From Alphaproteobacteria bacterium (GTDB taxonomy: Bacteria > Pseudomonadota > Alphaproteobacteria > Elsterales > Elsteraceae): a stretch of DNA of 64,000 bases. Location of the stretch: positions 1 through 64,000 of the forward strand of contig RDXE01000025.1 in NCBI GenBank assembly GCA_004292755.1. The letters are read 5' to 3'. Of the stretch, positions 1 through 9,752 are shown in pieces (positions within the stretch are counted from its first letter, which is position 1; every line of letters begins with the position of its first letter). The translations under genes were made by a program, and so were the position numbers. The notes under the pieces were generated by a model that saw nothing but the letters and a program-made list of their open reading frames with translations, was not told the origin of the DNA and searched no databases.

Positions 1-354
1 CCCCCTCATCACGGAATTGAGCGGCATTCTCCAGCAGGGCTGCGCGCTCCACGTCATTCAGCGTGTCGAGGTGGGTGTTGGTTGCCGTGTTCAGCAACCG
101 ATAGACCGGTGTGGCATCAGCACTTGGCTGGTTTTGGGGGGCGACCACCAAGGTGTGAGGGAGTTGGTGGTCGCCGAACCGTGCACGACCACCCAAGAGT
201 TCGTGTCAGCAGCTCCTGTGAAGGTCAACCGCTCGATGGCCACACCAGCGCGATTGCTGGGGGCAAGAACGGATGCGGTCGCACTCTGCACTTCCACCTG
301 GACGTCCGTCGTCACCCCCGTCACAACCACCGACACGGTACCCTGCGCCATCAT
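1..354 (-). pseudogene. Extracellular-type protein with DUF5648-like repeat, apparently frameshifted and running off the window
   Basis: A reading frame opens with ATGATG one base after the rpoH stop and runs 87 codons to a stop at 91. It is rich in Thr, Val and Ser, with no recognised domain. The next frame is open from 205 to the window edge, has no convincing start, and encodes a VYRLLNTATNTHLDTLND stretch followed by ER-AALLE and QFRDEG. That is the pattern of the DUF5648 repeat found in secreted proteins. The two frames would join if the CCCCCC run near 134-139 had one more C. I infer one gene broken by a one-base loss or a sequencing error. Alternatively it could be a short complete protein of 87 aa followed by an unrelated remnant. 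Confidence 0.5.
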
Positions 355-355
355 G

Positions 356-1243
356 TCACGCCTGCAGGGGCAGACGCTCCTGAACCGCAGCTGTGCGGAT
401 GGCCTTTTGGAGCTTCTCAAACGCCCGGACTTCGATCTGGCGCACGCGTTCGCGGCTTATGTTGTAGTGCTGCGACAGATCTTCCAGGGTGGTTGGCACG
501 TCCTTCAAACGCCGCTCCACCAAGATATGGCGTTCCCGCTCGTTCAGATGCTTCAGTGCTTCGGCCAGAAGCTTGCGGCGTTTGCCCAGTTCTTCGCGGT
601 CGGCCAGTTGGATTTCCTGGTTGTCGCGATCATCGACCAGCCAATCCTGCCATTCGCCCTCCCCATCCACACGGACCGGGGCGTTCAAACTGCTATCCGG
701 GGCAGCAAGACGGCGGTTCATCGACACCACGTCCTGCTCAGGCACGTCCAGTTCCGTTGCGATCTTCTTCACCTGCTCCGGTGAAAGATCGCCTTCCTCA
801 ATCGCCTGCATTTGACCTTTCAGTTTGCGCAGGTTGAAGAACAGCTTCTTCTGCGCCGCCGTGGTGCCCATCTTCACCAGCGACCAGGAGTGTAGAATAT
901 ATTCCTGGATTGCTGCGCGGATCCACCACATCGCGTAAGTGGCAAGGCGAAAGCCACGCTCGGGCTCAAATCGCTTGACCGCCTGCATCATGCCGACATT
1001 GCCCTCAGAGATCAGTTCTGAGATCGGCAAGCCATAACCGCGATAGCCCATGGCAATCTTGGCGACCAAGCGCAAATGCGACGTGACCAGCGTGTGGGCG
1101 GCTTCAACCTCCCCACGCTCCCGCCACGCCTTGGCGAGCATGTATTCCTCTTCCGCAGAGAGCATCGGGAATTTGCGGATCTCTTGCAGATACCGCGACA
1201 AATTCCCTTCGACACTGATCGCCGGCAGCGACGCACCAGCCAT
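356..1243 (-). CDS. rpoH: RNA polymerase heat-shock sigma factor RpoH (sigma-32)
   Basis: This 295-aa protein directs RNA polymerase to heat-shock promoters. Sigma region 2 (about residues 55-125) has the core-binding and -10-reading segment ending in RLATYAMWWIRAAIQEYI. The RpoH box QKKLFFNLR lies at about 131-139 and separates RpoH from RpoD. Region 4 has the helix-turn-helix LSQHYNISRERVRQIEVR near the C-terminus. The length matches the family. The ATG is preceded by GGGGAAAGGAACC at good spacing. rluD lies downstream of nothing here but 78 bases upstream on the same strand, and the next frame begins one base after the stop. No leader thermosensor was recognised in the 78-base gap. Confidence 0.97.
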   Translation of the reverse strand: MAGASLPAISVEGNLSRYLQEIRKFPMLSAEEEYMLAKAWRERGEVEAAHTLVTSHLRLVAKIAMGYRGYGLPISELISEGNVGMMQAVKRFEPERGFRLATYAMWWIRAAIQEYILHSWSLVKMGTTAAQKKLFFNLRKLKGQMQAIEEGDLSPEQVKKIATELDVPEQDVVSMNRRLAAPDSSLNAPVRVDGEGEWQDWLVDDRDNQEIQLADREELGKRRKLLAEALKHLNERERHILVERRLKDVPTTLEDLSQHYNISRERVRQIEVRAFEKLQKAIRTAAVQERLPLQA

Positions 1244-1321
1244 AGTTTGGTTCCTTTCCCCTCAGCCCATCCTCTTCACCCGAAAAGTCGGCATGATTGA
1301 GGCCTGTCTGTGGGAGGGAGA

Positions 1322-2329
1322 TTAGGCGAGGTCGCGGCGAATTTCCAGTGCTGGCGGCACAACAAGACCCAAACCACTCAAAAGATCATCAAACTGACTT
1401 GGCGGCGGGCTGACGAAACGCAAGCGCATGCCAGTGGAAGGGTGGTCGAAGCCCAACTCCACGGCGTGCAGTGCCTGGCGGCCAAAGGCTTGGCCCGCGC
1501 GGTGAACGGGATGGCTGGTCCCCCGCCGCCGCCCATAGACAGGGTCGCCCACCAGCGGGTGGCCCAAGTGCGCCATGTGCACGCGGATCTGGTGGGTGCG
1601 CCCGGTCTCCAGTCGACACTCCACCAGCGCCACGTCGGCTGTTGTTGCCAGCACCCGGTAGTGGGTGACGGCCGCGCGCCCCGTCGCGACCACGGCCATC
1701 CGCTTGCGCTCCCGCGGGTCGCGACCAATCGGCTGGGCGACTGTGCCAGTGCGGGGTTGCGGCACCCCCCACACCAACGCCCGATAGGCGCGATCAATCG
1801 AGTGGCGGGCGAATTGCGCCGCCAGATGAGTCAAGGCGGGCTCGGTCTTGGCGGCGACCATCACGCCCGAGGTTTCCTTATCGAGGCGATGAACAATGCC
1901 GGGGCGCCGCTCGCCCCCAATGCCCAACAGCCCGTCCCCGCAATGGGCAATCAGCGCGTTGACCAGGGTGTGATCGGGATTGCCGGGTGCCGGATGCACC
2001 ACCAGCCCAGCCGGCTTGTCGATGACAATAAGGGCGGCATCCTCATACAACACCTGCAGGTCCATGGCCTGCGCCACGGGCGTGGCTGGCACGGGTGTTG
2101 GAATCAACAGGCTGACCTGGTCGCCGGCTTTGATCTTGCGCCCCGGCTCTCGTACCGTGGCGCCGCCAACGGCCGCATGGCCAGCCTCCACCAGCGACTT
2201 CAGGCGCGAGCGGCTGACCTCGGGCTCGGCATCGGCCAACAAGGCCAGCAGAGCACGGTCCAAGCGCTCTGCGGCACCATCCCACACCCCCTGCCACAGC
2301 GTGCCGCTGGCATGGGGGTCCGCCGTCAT
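1322..2329 (-). CDS. rluD: RluA/RluD-family 23S rRNA pseudouridine synthase
   Basis: This enzyme isomerises uridine to pseudouridine in RNA, probably in 23S rRNA helix 69 if it is true RluD. It has an N-terminal S4 RNA-binding domain (about 22-75: LDRALLALL, SRSRLKSLV, KAGDQV). The RluA catalytic core follows, with GIVHRLDKETSG containing the catalytic Asp at about 150 and the RTHQIRVHMAHLGHPLVGD block. I chose the ATG at 2329, giving 335 aa, the usual length. An in-frame ATG at 2353 would add eight residues and overlap the divergent gene. A reading frame continues upstream of that but is not family-like. Related RluC or RluA specificity cannot be excluded from sequence. Confidence 0.9.
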   Translation of the reverse strand: MTADPHASGTLWQGVWDGAAERLDRALLALLADAEPEVSRSRLKSLVEAGHAAVGGATVREPGRKIKAGDQVSLLIPTPVPATPVAQAMDLQVLYEDAALIVIDKPAGLVVHPAPGNPDHTLVNALIAHCGDGLLGIGGERRPGIVHRLDKETSGVMVAAKTEPALTHLAAQFARHSIDRAYRALVWGVPQPRTGTVAQPIGRDPRERKRMAVVATGRAAVTHYRVLATTADVALVECRLETGRTHQIRVHMAHLGHPLVGDPVYGRRRGTSHPVHRAGQAFGRQALHAVELGFDHPSTGMRLRFVSPPPSQFDDLLSGLGLVVPPALEIRRDLA

Positions 2330-2351
2330 CTGTTGAGGAGCCGCACCGGAC

Positions 2352-2645
2352 ATGACCGAGAAAGTGACGAACCCGATGGGCTTGCTCAAGTCAGTCGTCG
2401 CCATCCTGGGCGTGTTGATCCTGGTGATGATCGGATTGATCGTCTGGGCCGTGCTCCGCCGGGCTGAGCCGCCCACCATCGGTGGCACCATCACCTTGCC
2501 CGCGGGTGCCGAAATCCAGGACACCAGCCTCGCTGGAGACCGGCTGGTGCTGCGGATCAAACTGCCCGATGGCACGGAGCGGCTGGTGACGGTGGATGCC
2601 ACCAGCGGCAAGCAGCTGGGCACCTTGAGCGTCGATCGGCGCTAG
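2352..2645 (+). CDS. Small single-pass membrane protein (DUF6476-like)
   Basis: This 97-aa protein has a short cytoplasmic N-terminus, one strong transmembrane helix (about 10-34, SVVAILGVLILVMIGLIVWAV) and a C-terminal periplasmic domain. That domain contains GTITLPAGAEI, LVLRIKLPDGTERLVTVDATSGKQLG. Size, topology and position beside rluD resemble alphaproteobacterial DUF6476 proteins, whose function is unknown. It is transcribed divergently from rluD, with start codons only 22 bases apart, so the promoters must overlap. A GAGGAG lies about 11 bases before the ATG. The family name is my recollection of the pattern, not a search result. Confidence 0.75.
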   Translation: MTEKVTNPMGLLKSVVAILGVLILVMIGLIVWAVLRRAEPPTIGGTITLPAGAEIQDTSLAGDRLVLRIKLPDGTERLVTVDATSGKQLGTLSVDRR

Positions 2646-2649
2646 GCCG

Positions 2650-4317
2650 TCAGGCTGCCTGTCGGCGCACCTGCTCCAGCTGCTCGGCCACATCGTCAGC
2701 CAGGGCGCGGGCGACATCGGACAGCGCCTCCACGGCCCACAACATCTCGATCGAGCCCGCACAGGATTCGACAGAGCCGCGGCCGACCATGCCAATGGTG
2801 CTGGCCACCTGATCCATCTGCTGGGTCACCTCGGCAATGGCGCGGGCGATCTCTGAGGTAACCGCCCGCTGCTCCTCCACCGCTCCGGCGATCCCAGAGA
2901 CCATGGCCTCAATCCCGCTGATCCCGACACCAATGCGCTCCATCACCTTCACGGCACCGGCAGTCTGGTCGCGGACTTCTTGAATCTGGCGGGCAATCTG
3001 CTCGGTCGCGCGGGCGGTCTGGCTGGCCAGCGCCTTCACCTCGCCAGCCACCACGGCAAAGCCCTTGCCAGCCTCTCCGGCCCGCGCCGCCTCAATCGAG
3101 GCATTCAGCGCCAGCAGGTTCGTCTGCTCGGCAATCTCCGCAATCACCAGCGCGACGTCGCCAATCTCTGACACTGCAGCCGACAAGCGCCCAAACTGGG
3201 ACCCTGATTGATCAACTTCCTGCACCGCATGCTGGGCGGCACCGGCTGCCTGCTCCGACTGGCGTCCGATCTCGCTGATGGAGGCAGCCAACTCCTCCCC
3301 TGCAGCCGACAGATCGGAAACTCGCAACAAGGTTGTCTCCGCACTCTCCGCCACGGCGAGCGACCGGGAGGAGCCAGCCGTTTGCGCCTGGGCGGAGCGG
3401 TTGGAGATTGTTTCAATACGGTCCGCTGCGTCGCCCACGGCACCGATGATCCCGCGCAGCGAGTCCTCCAGGCCCGTTGCCACATCGCGCAGGGTCCGGC
3501 GGCGCACGCGATCCGTCTCCGCCGCTGCATTGCGCCGCTCCTGATCGGCGTAGGCGATGCGGGCGCGGGTGGCGCGCAGCAGAGCCGTCACCCGACGGAA
3601 CTCGCGGGTTGGCTCACCGGGAATGCGGCGGGTTAAGTCGCCGGTGGCCATCGCCTCGCACACTGCCTCCAGCCGGGCCACGGGTAGCGCAACACCTCGC
3701 GCTGCGACCATCACCAAACAGCCCGCCAGCGCAGCGCCAATCAGGGCGACTGCCATCGCAGGCAGCGCGGTCGCCGCCAGCAGCAATCCCGGTAGCGCCA
3801 GCGCCAGCAGCATCCACAAGCGCCCGGTCAGGCTTTGCCACCACGCGTCAACCACCCCCCGCACGCCAGTGCGCTCAACCCGCCCCTCGGTGAGCCGAAG
3901 GCCACTGTTCGGCTTGCCCAGCCGGGCATAGATCGCCTTGGCCTCGGCAATCTGCGCGCGGGTCGGGCAAGACCGGATCGAGATGTAACCTGTGATTTTA
4001 CCATCTTCAATCGCTGGTGTGGTGTTGGCATACACCCAGTAGAAGTCACCCGCCGCCGTGCGGTTCTTGACCAATCCCTCCCAGGGCTGGCCGCGCTTCA
4101 GTGTCGCCCACAGATCAGCAAAGGCCACCTGCGGCATATCGGGATGCCGGACAATGTTGTGCGGAGCGCCGATCAAATCTTCCCGCGAAAACCCCGCGAT
4201 ATCGACAAAGGCGTCATTCGCAAATGTGATCCGGCCACCGGTATCGGTTCCTGAAACCAGAATTGCGTCTTCCTCTAGACGGACTTCCATTTCAGTGACC
4301 GGCAGATTGGTTCTCAT
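2650..4317 (-). CDS. Aer-type PAS-containing methyl-accepting chemotaxis protein
   Basis: This 555-aa chemoreceptor probably senses redox or oxygen through an FAD-type PAS domain, as in Aer. The N-terminus [12 protein letters not shown] and a PAS domain at about 15-125 ([43 protein letters not shown]) match the Aer class. Two membrane helices follow at about 165-215, then a HAMP-like linker, then a long MCP signalling domain whose tip reads [33 protein letters not shown] chose the ATG at 4317, with GAAAGG upstream. An upstream start adding 17 residues lacks family support. No che genes are nearby, so it is probably an orphan receptor. Ligand and cofactor are inference. Confidence 0.9.
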   Translation of the reverse strand: MRTNLPVTEMEVRLEEDAILVSGTDTGGRITFANDAFVDIAGFSREDLIGAPHNIVRHPDMPQVAFADLWATLKRGQPWEGLVKNRTAAGDFYWVYANTTPAIEDGKITGYISIRSCPTRAQIAEAKAIYARLGKPNSGLRLTEGRVERTGVRGVVDAWWQSLTGRLWMLLALALPGLLLAATALPAMAVALIGAALAGCLVMVAARGVALPVARLEAVCEAMATGDLTRRIPGEPTREFRRVTALLRATRARIAYADQERRNAAAETDRVRRRTLRDVATGLEDSLRGIIGAVGDAADRIETISNRSAQAQTAGSSRSLAVAESAETTLLRVSDLSAAGEELAASISEIGRQSEQAAGAAQHAVQEVDQSGSQFGRLSAAVSEIGDVALVIAEIAEQTNLLALNASIEAARAGEAGKGFAVVAGEVKALASQTARATEQIARQIQEVRDQTAGAVKVMERIGVGISGIEAMVSGIAGAVEEQRAVTSEIARAIAEVTQQMDQVASTIGMVGRGSVESCAGSIEMLWAVEALSDVARALADDVAEQLEQVRRQAA

Positions 4318-4486
4318 GATAGCGCCTTTCAACCCTTGATCGGTAAGCCGCCCCTTAACCGGACGCACCGATTACCTGCTGCGGTGCAGCCCCGCTGACT
4401 CGCCAGCAGCGTCGCCTGACTTTGGTTCAATGAAAAGTCCTGTGCTGTGCGGCACGGCGTCACGCAAGCACAACTTAAACTGATCC

Positions 4487-5728
4487 TTAGCGCCGCAGCA
4501 GCTGACGCGCAGCGAACCCAATCGCCAGCAGCATTTGAGGGGCGAGACAAAGCAAGGAGGCGCCGGGTTGCTCCGGGTCTGGCAGCGCCAGCAAGCGGGC
4601 ATCAAATCCGCCAAGGGTGTCAAACAACCCAATCGCCAGGAAATAGACCAACGCCAGCGTCAACCACGCAAGCAATCCACCGCGACGCCCCGCAGCAGCC
4701 CCGCCCAGCAACAGGGCTGCATCGCGCAACAGCCACGCCAGCACCGACAGCATCATCACCAGGGAGCCCTGGATCACACCAATGGCGATAAAGCCCAGGA
4801 TCACCAGGACACTGGTCAACATCCAGCCCGGCAGGTGACGCCATGAGCGGCGCCAATCCCCGCGCCGCAGCGGACCGATCCATTGGGTCGCCAGCCCGAT
4901 GGTGCCAAGCCCAACCAGCACCGACAGCCCGAACCCCGCCCACAAGGCAACGGCGATGGCCAACAGGGTTGGCGGTAGCAGATCGCTGGTATCCGTCAGC
5001 CACAAGCGCAGAATGACCGCAAGGCTGAGCGTCGCTATCCCCCAGGCCAACGGGCTATCGGCGAAGCCAAACTGCCGCCGCATCGCCAGCACGGCAGCAG
5101 CAATCGCCCACAGGGCCGCACTGCCCACGGTCACCAGCCCCAATCCGGAGACGCTTCGGGGGGAGGCTGCCCCCTCCTCCCACACAATGCCGCTGCCAAT
5201 CAGCACTGTGGCAAAGTAGCCACTGGCCGCCCCGGCCAGCCATGCGAGGCCCACCACCATTGCGCGCTGACCCGTCGCTGCCCCAGAGAGGGTGAGGCCA
5301 GTCCCAATCGCCAGCGCCACGCCATGGCCCGTAACGGCGCACAATACCGTCATCAGCGCCAAATGGGCCAAGGCAGCGATCGGCAGAGGCGACCAGATCG
5401 CGGCCAACACAAGGATCACGAGGCTCGCATACCAGGACATGATCGGCGCGCCGAGCAGCTTGCCCAGCGCGAGCGCAGTCGGTCCCCGCTTGGTCAAGCG
5501 TTGGGCGTCCCAGGTCCGGTGCAGCAGCTCCGCGGGCACGGCATCGGCCGCCGAGCGGGTGCCAAACAGATGGATCACCGCCAACGCGCTGCCAAGCCAC
5601 ACGGCCCACCCGGCTGAATCACTCCACGCCACCAGCGAGAGGGTGAGCACCACCCCAAGCACCGGCAAACCGATCACCAGTGAGCGGGAGGCGTGCAGCC
5701 ACAAACAGCGCTGAATCTCAGCCCACAT
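4487..5728 (-). CDS. Multi-spanning membrane protein, probable permease of an ABC-2-type exporter
   Basis: This is a 413-aa, very hydrophobic protein with about ten or more predicted membrane helices and short loops. It has no recognisable sequence motif. Its start ATG overlaps the stop of the adjoining ATP-binding gene by 11 bases (ATGTGGGCTGA), which supports translational coupling and a joint transporter. I infer a permease of the ABC-2 / YhgE-like group. The substrate is unknown. A longer reading with 13 extra residues is possible but would only deepen the overlap. Confidence 0.7.
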   Translation of the reverse strand: MWAEIQRCLWLHASRSLVIGLPVLGVVLTLSLVAWSDSAGWAVWLGSALAVIHLFGTRSAADAVPAELLHRTWDAQRLTKRGPTALALGKLLGAPIMSWYASLVILVLAAIWSPLPIAALAHLALMTVLCAVTGHGVALAIGTGLTLSGAATGQRAMVVGLAWLAGAASGYFATVLIGSGIVWEEGAASPRSVSGLGLVTVGSAALWAIAAAVLAMRRQFGFADSPLAWGIATLSLAVILRLWLTDTSDLLPPTLLAIAVALWAGFGLSVLVGLGTIGLATQWIGPLRRGDWRRSWRHLPGWMLTSVLVILGFIAIGVIQGSLVMMLSVLAWLLRDAALLLGGAAAGRRGGLLAWLTLALVYFLAIGLFDTLGGFDARLLALPDPEQPGASLLCLAPQMLLAIGFAARQLLRR

Positions 5729-6674
5729 GGCGCACCGTGGGCAGGCTTGGCGCAGCAGAGGCGCCACTGGCGATACTGCGGCGATAGACGTCGGCCAGTC
5801 GCTCGGTCACGGGCTCAAAGTGACACACCGGCAGGCCGGCCTCGACCAGTTGGCGCAGCAATGTGGCCCGCTCGGTCGCTGCGCCTGCCGCCTCAATCAA
5901 CACCTGACGTCCCTCATCGCGCACCACCACCACGCCCAACGCGCTGAGCCGGGGGGCCAACGGGGCTTGGTCGGCAACAGCGACGCGGATCACCTCGGGC
6001 ACGGCGTGGGTTGGGGCGTCGACTTGAGCGACCAGCCGCCCATCCTCCAAAATCACCATGTCGGTGCAGTAGGCTTCCAACTCCGCCAGGATGTGGGAGG
6101 AGACCAGCAGGCTCATGCCCTCGGCATTCAAGCGCTTGAGCAGCCGCGCCAACTCATCGCGCGCGTCGGGGTCCAAGCCGGAGGCTGGCTCATCCAAAAT
6201 CACCAGCGGTGGGCGGTGCAGGATCGCCAAAGCAATCGCCACCCGTTGGCTCCACCCGCGCGACAAGCTGCTGGCCCGATCATCCAGATGCTGAGACACG
6301 CCCAGCAAGGCCGCAATGTCCGGGATGGTGACGCGTGGCGCCAAGCCTTGCGCCAAGGCCTGATGGTGCAGCAACTGGCGCACGGTCAGACCCCGGTGCA
6401 GCCCAAAATCATCAGGAACAAAGCCAACCCGCTGCTGTACTGCGCGGGGGTTGGCGATGGCGTCCAAACCGCACACCATCAAGCGCCCCTCGTCCGGGGC
6501 AATCAGCCGGGCAAGGCAGCGCATCAAAGTGGTCTTGCCAGCCCCATTGGGGCCAACCAGGGCGGTGATCCGCCCCGGTGGGAGCGCAAGACTGATGCGG
6601 GAGAGCGCGTCGTGTCGACCGTAGCGGACAGTCAACTCCCCAACATCAATCAGCAGCGGGGATGCTCCCATCAT
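5718..6674 (-). CDS. ABC transporter ATP-binding protein (CcmA/NatA type)
   Basis: This 318-aa ATPase is the partner of the following membrane protein. Walker A is GPNGAGKT (about 41-48). The Q-loop region is RVGFVPDDFGLH. The signature is degenerate, LSRGWSQR instead of LSGGQ-type. Walker B is LVILDEPASGLDPDARDEL and the H-loop is SSHILAEL. The order and the VPDD/LTV spacing resemble drug and polysaccharide exporter ATPases. About 80 C-terminal residues after the NBD form the accessory domain common in this class. A GGGACC/GGTCCC hairpin lies between it and serA. Substrate unknown. Confidence 0.88.
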   Translation of the reverse strand: MMGASPLLIDVGELTVRYGRHDALSRISLALPPGRITALVGPNGAGKTTLMRCLARLIAPDEGRLMVCGLDAIANPRAVQQRVGFVPDDFGLHRGLTVRQLLHHQALAQGLAPRVTIPDIAALLGVSQHLDDRASSLSRGWSQRVAIALAILHRPPLVILDEPASGLDPDARDELARLLKRLNAEGMSLLVSSHILAELEAYCTDMVILEDGRLVAQVDAPTHAVPEVIRVAVADQAPLAPRLSALGVVVVRDEGRQVLIEAAGAATERATLLRQLVEAGLPVCHFEPVTERLADVYRRSIASGASAAPSLPTVRHVG

Positions 6675-6701
6675 TGGCTCAACCCCGCCCCGATCCTTGC
6701 T

Positions 6702-6718
6702 GGGACCACTTAGGTCCC
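6702..6718. terminator. Short hairpin between serA and the ABC gene
   Basis: GGGACC and GGTCCC pair perfectly around a five-base loop, eight bases after the serA stop. There is no T-run, so it may be a weak terminator or an mRNA end stabiliser. Confidence 0.35.
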
Positions 6719-6726
6719 GTCTGCGG

Positions 6727-8304
6727 TTAGAAGGTTAGGGCTACGACTTTGACCACTCCGTCCAGCGCCTTCAAGCCGGAAACGACGGACGCAGCGACGG
6801 GCTCGTCGGTCTCGGCCAACAAGATTGCCTCGCCCCCGGCTGCCGCGCGGCCCAGGTGGAAGTTGGCAATGTTGACACCGGCATCGCCCAGAGCTGCCCC
6901 AACCTTGCCAATCATGCCCGGCACGTCGCGGTTGCGCAGGTAGAGCATGTGCTTGCCGACGGAGGCTTCCAGCGACACGCCTTGGATCTCCACCACCCGC
7001 GGCTTGCTGTGTGCAATCAAGGTGCCCGAGATGGTCTTGGCGCCTTCGGCGCTTTCGACAGTCAGGCGCACCAGGGTTTGGTAGTCCGCTTCTTCGCCGC
7101 GCTTGGTCTCGGCCAACTTGATCCCGCGTTCCTTCGCGATCGCTGGGGCGGATACCATGTTGACGGCTTCCAGCGACGGTGCCAGCACGCCCGCCAGCAT
7201 GGCCGCAGTGACCGGGCGGGTGTTGATGGTCGCCGCATCGCCCAGATACTCGATGGTGATCTGGGTCAGGGCTTCGGCAAACACCTGGCCCGCAAAGCGG
7301 CCCATCAGGCCCGCCAGTTCCAGGTAGGGCTTCAGCTTCGGAGCTTCTTCAGCCGTTACCGACGGCATGTTGACGGCGTTGGACACCGCACCCGTCAGCA
7401 GGAAGTCCGACATCTGCTCTGCGATCTGCAGCGCGACGTTCTCCTGCGCTTCGGTGGTGGAGGCACCGAGATGCGGGGTTGCAATCAAGGTCTCGCGCCC
7501 GAACAGCGCGTTCTCCTTGGCGGGCTCGACGGCGAACACGTCCAACGCCGCACCGGCGACGTGACCGCTGTCGAGCGCGGCCAACAGGTCTTCCTCGACG
7601 ATCAAACCGCCGCGGGCACAATTGACGATGCGCACGCCCTTTTTGCAGGTGGCCAGCGCCTTGGCGTCGATCAAACCCTTGGTTTCCGGTGTCATCGGCG
7701 TGTGGATGGTGATGAAGTCCGCGCGCGGCAGCAGGTCCGCCAACTCCACCTTCTCCACACCCAAATCCACTGCCCGCTCGGCCGACAGGAACGGGTCATA
7801 GGCAATCACCTTCATCTTCAGGCCCTTGGCGCGATCGGCGACAATCGCGCCGATATTGCCGCAGCCGATGATGCCGAGGGTCTTGCCGGTCAACTCCACA
7901 CCCATGAACCGGCTCTTTTCCCACTTGCCCGCCTGGGTGGAACGGTCGGCGGCTGGGATTTGGCGGGCCAGCGCCATCATCATGGCGATGGCGTGTTCGG
8001 CCGTGGTGATCGAATTGCCGAACGGCGTGTTCATCACCACGATGCCGCGCGCTGTGGCTGCGGGCACATCGACTGTGTCCACACCAATCCCGGCGCGACC
8101 AATCACCGTCAGCTTCGTGGCTGCCGCGATGATGTCCTTGGTCACTTTGGTGGCCGAGCGGACGGCCAAGCCGTCATACTCACCAATGATCTGGGCCAGA
8201 TCGGCAGGCGCCAACCCGGTTTTCACATCCACCTCAACGCCGCGTGCCTTGAAGATGTCAACGGCACGGGGGGACAGGCTGTCGGCAATCAGAACCTTGG
8301 GCAT
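6727..8304 (-). CDS. serA: D-3-phosphoglycerate dehydrogenase
   Basis: SerA catalyses the first step of serine synthesis, NAD-dependent oxidation of 3-phosphoglycerate to 3-phosphohydroxypyruvate. The protein has 525 aa, the long three-domain form. The NAD-binding motif is LGIIGCGNIGAIVADRAKG. Catalytic Arg lies in NCARGGLIVEEDLL, and catalytic His in TPHLGASTTEAQENVALQI. The central allosteric substrate-binding domain spans about 320-440. A C-terminal ACT domain (RDVPGMIGKVGAALGDAGVN) is the usual serine sensor. The ATG at 8304 opens MPKVLIADSLS. serC lies 13 bases upstream on the same strand, so the two form a serCA operon. Confidence 0.97.
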   Translation of the reverse strand: MPKVLIADSLSPRAVDIFKARGVEVDVKTGLAPADLAQIIGEYDGLAVRSATKVTKDIIAAATKLTVIGRAGIGVDTVDVPAATARGIVVMNTPFGNSITTAEHAIAMMMALARQIPAADRSTQAGKWEKSRFMGVELTGKTLGIIGCGNIGAIVADRAKGLKMKVIAYDPFLSAERAVDLGVEKVELADLLPRADFITIHTPMTPETKGLIDAKALATCKKGVRIVNCARGGLIVEEDLLAALDSGHVAGAALDVFAVEPAKENALFGRETLIATPHLGASTTEAQENVALQIAEQMSDFLLTGAVSNAVNMPSVTAEEAPKLKPYLELAGLMGRFAGQVFAEALTQITIEYLGDAATINTRPVTAAMLAGVLAPSLEAVNMVSAPAIAKERGIKLAETKRGEEADYQTLVRLTVESAEGAKTISGTLIAHSKPRVVEIQGVSLEASVGKHMLYLRNRDVPGMIGKVGAALGDAGVNIANFHLGRAAAGGEAILLAETDEPVAASVVSGLKALDGVVKVVALTF

Positions 8305-8317
8305 GGGGCAGTCGTCC

Positions 8318-9478
8318 TCAAGCGGCAGCTTTGGTGGGAGACACAGTGGCAAACGCCCAGTCCAGCCAGGCAGTCAACGCCTCAATGTCCTTGGTTTCAA
8401 CAGTGGCACCGGCCCAGATGCGCAGGCCCGGCGGGGCATCGCGATAAGCACCGATGTCGTAGGCAACGCCTTCTTTGTCCAACAGGTCGGCCAGCTTCTT
8501 GGCCACCTCGGCCTGACCCTCGGCTGGGAGGGCGGTCACGGCGGGGTCAACAATCGTCAAGCACACCGAGGTGCAGGAGCGGATATCGGCGTCGGCGGCG
8601 AGGAAATCCACCCATTCCGTGCGCGCGACCCATTGGGTTAGAGCCGCAAGATTGGCCTCGGAGCGACCAATCAGACCGGCAAGCCCGCCAACGCTCTCCG
8701 CCCAGGCCAGCGCATCGAGATAATCTTCGACGCACAACATCGAGGGGGTGTTGATGGTTTCCCCCTTGAAAATGCCGTCGATCAGCTTGCCGCCCTTGGC
8801 CAGGCGGAACACCTTCGGGATCGGCCAGGAGGGGGTGTAGCTTGCCAGCCGTTCCACGGCGCGGGGTGACAGAATCAGCATGCCATGGGCCGCTTCGCCC
8901 CCCAGCGCCTTCTGCCAGGAGAAGGTGGTGATGTCCAACTTGTCCCACGGCAAGTCCATCGCGAAGGCAGCCGAGGTGGCGTCGCAGAACGACAGACCTG
9001 CACGGTCAGCAGGGATCCAATCACCATTGGGAACGCGCACGCCAGAGGTGGTGCCGTTCCAGGTGAACACCACATCGCGCGACCAATCGACCTCAGACAA
9101 GTTCGGCAGTTGGCCATAGCCAGCCTTCAGGACGCGGACATCGCTGAGCTTCAGCTCGCCCGTGACATCGGCCGCCCAATCCTTGCCAAAGCTTTCCCAC
9201 ACCAGCATGTCGACGCCGCGGGCCCCCAGCATGGACCACATCGCCATCTCGATGGCGCCGGTGTCCGAGGCCGGAACGATGCCGATGCGATAGTCGGCAG
9301 GCACGCCCAGAACGCGGCGGGTTGCCTCAATCGCCTCCGCCAGCCGGGCCTTGCCGGGCTTGGAGCGGTGCGAGCGACCCAGCACCGCCTTCGACAGCGC
9401 GGACACCGACCAGCCCGGCCGCTTGGCACACGGACCAGAAGAGAAATTCGCGACCTCAGGTCGAACGCTCGGCATCAT
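8318..9478 (-). CDS. serC: Phosphoserine aminotransferase
   Basis: SerC is the PLP-dependent transaminase that converts 3-phosphohydroxypyruvate to phosphoserine, the second step of serine synthesis. The 386-aa protein begins [22 protein letters not shown]. The PLP-binding Lys is in [18 protein letters not shown], and the cofactor Asp in [14 protein letters not shown]. It is the alphaproteobacterial type of SerC. GAGGAG sits seven bases before the first of two adjacent ATGs. It is co-transcribed with serA downstream. The 163-274 bases upstream, before the divergent glycosyltransferase, carry its promoter and possibly a leader RNA. Confidence 0.96.
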   Translation of the reverse strand: MMPSVRPEVANFSSGPCAKRPGWSVSALSKAVLGRSHRSKPGKARLAEAIEATRRVLGVPADYRIGIVPASDTGAIEMAMWSMLGARGVDMLVWESFGKDWAADVTGELKLSDVRVLKAGYGQLPNLSEVDWSRDVVFTWNGTTSGVRVPNGDWIPADRAGLSFCDATSAAFAMDLPWDKLDITTFSWQKALGGEAAHGMLILSPRAVERLASYTPSWPIPKVFRLAKGGKLIDGIFKGETINTPSMLCVEDYLDALAWAESVGGLAGLIGRSEANLAALTQWVARTEWVDFLAADADIRSCTSVCLTIVDPAVTALPAEGQAEVAKKLADLLDKEGVAYDIGAYRDAPPGLRIWAGATVETKDIEALTAWLDWAFATVSPTKAAA

Positions 9479-9752
9479 CGGGCGGCTCCTCATCGGGCAG
9501 CATCAAGTCAAGTCGGCGGATCGGGAGGACCCCGGCGCCGGGTGGGTGGCGAACCACAGCCGCCCGCAAGATCGTGGCGACAGGAACACCTTCGCACCTG
9601 CGAACAAGTGCGGGGACCGCAGCTAAATCCGGGTTTGGCGGTTGCGTCAACGCGCCGCCCTGTCGCGGGAGGCTGGGTTGCATCCCAGTCTGTGCTGGAC
9701 ACGCAAAGCGCCAAGCTTGTCATCCGTAGAAATTCGTCTAGCGTCGCGACCC
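9479..9752. promoter_or_regulatory. Divergent regulatory region between serC and the glycosyltransferase
   Basis: This is the longest gap in the window. It must hold promoters for serC (minus) and the plus-strand glycosyltransferase. The serC-proximal part is GC-rich and contains several short self-complementary stretches (for example CCCCGGCGCCGGG). I saw no clear -35/-10 pair and no T-tract terminator. Confidence 0.35.

Noticed and set aside
130-145. Programmed -1 frameshift at the C6A4 run
   Set aside because: The run does not form a standard X XXY YYZ site in the reading frame and no stimulating stem is evident. A simple indel is more likely.
6856-8754. 632-codon open frame on the plus strand
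   Set aside because: It is fully antisense to serA and serC, both strongly supported, and the translation has no family features.
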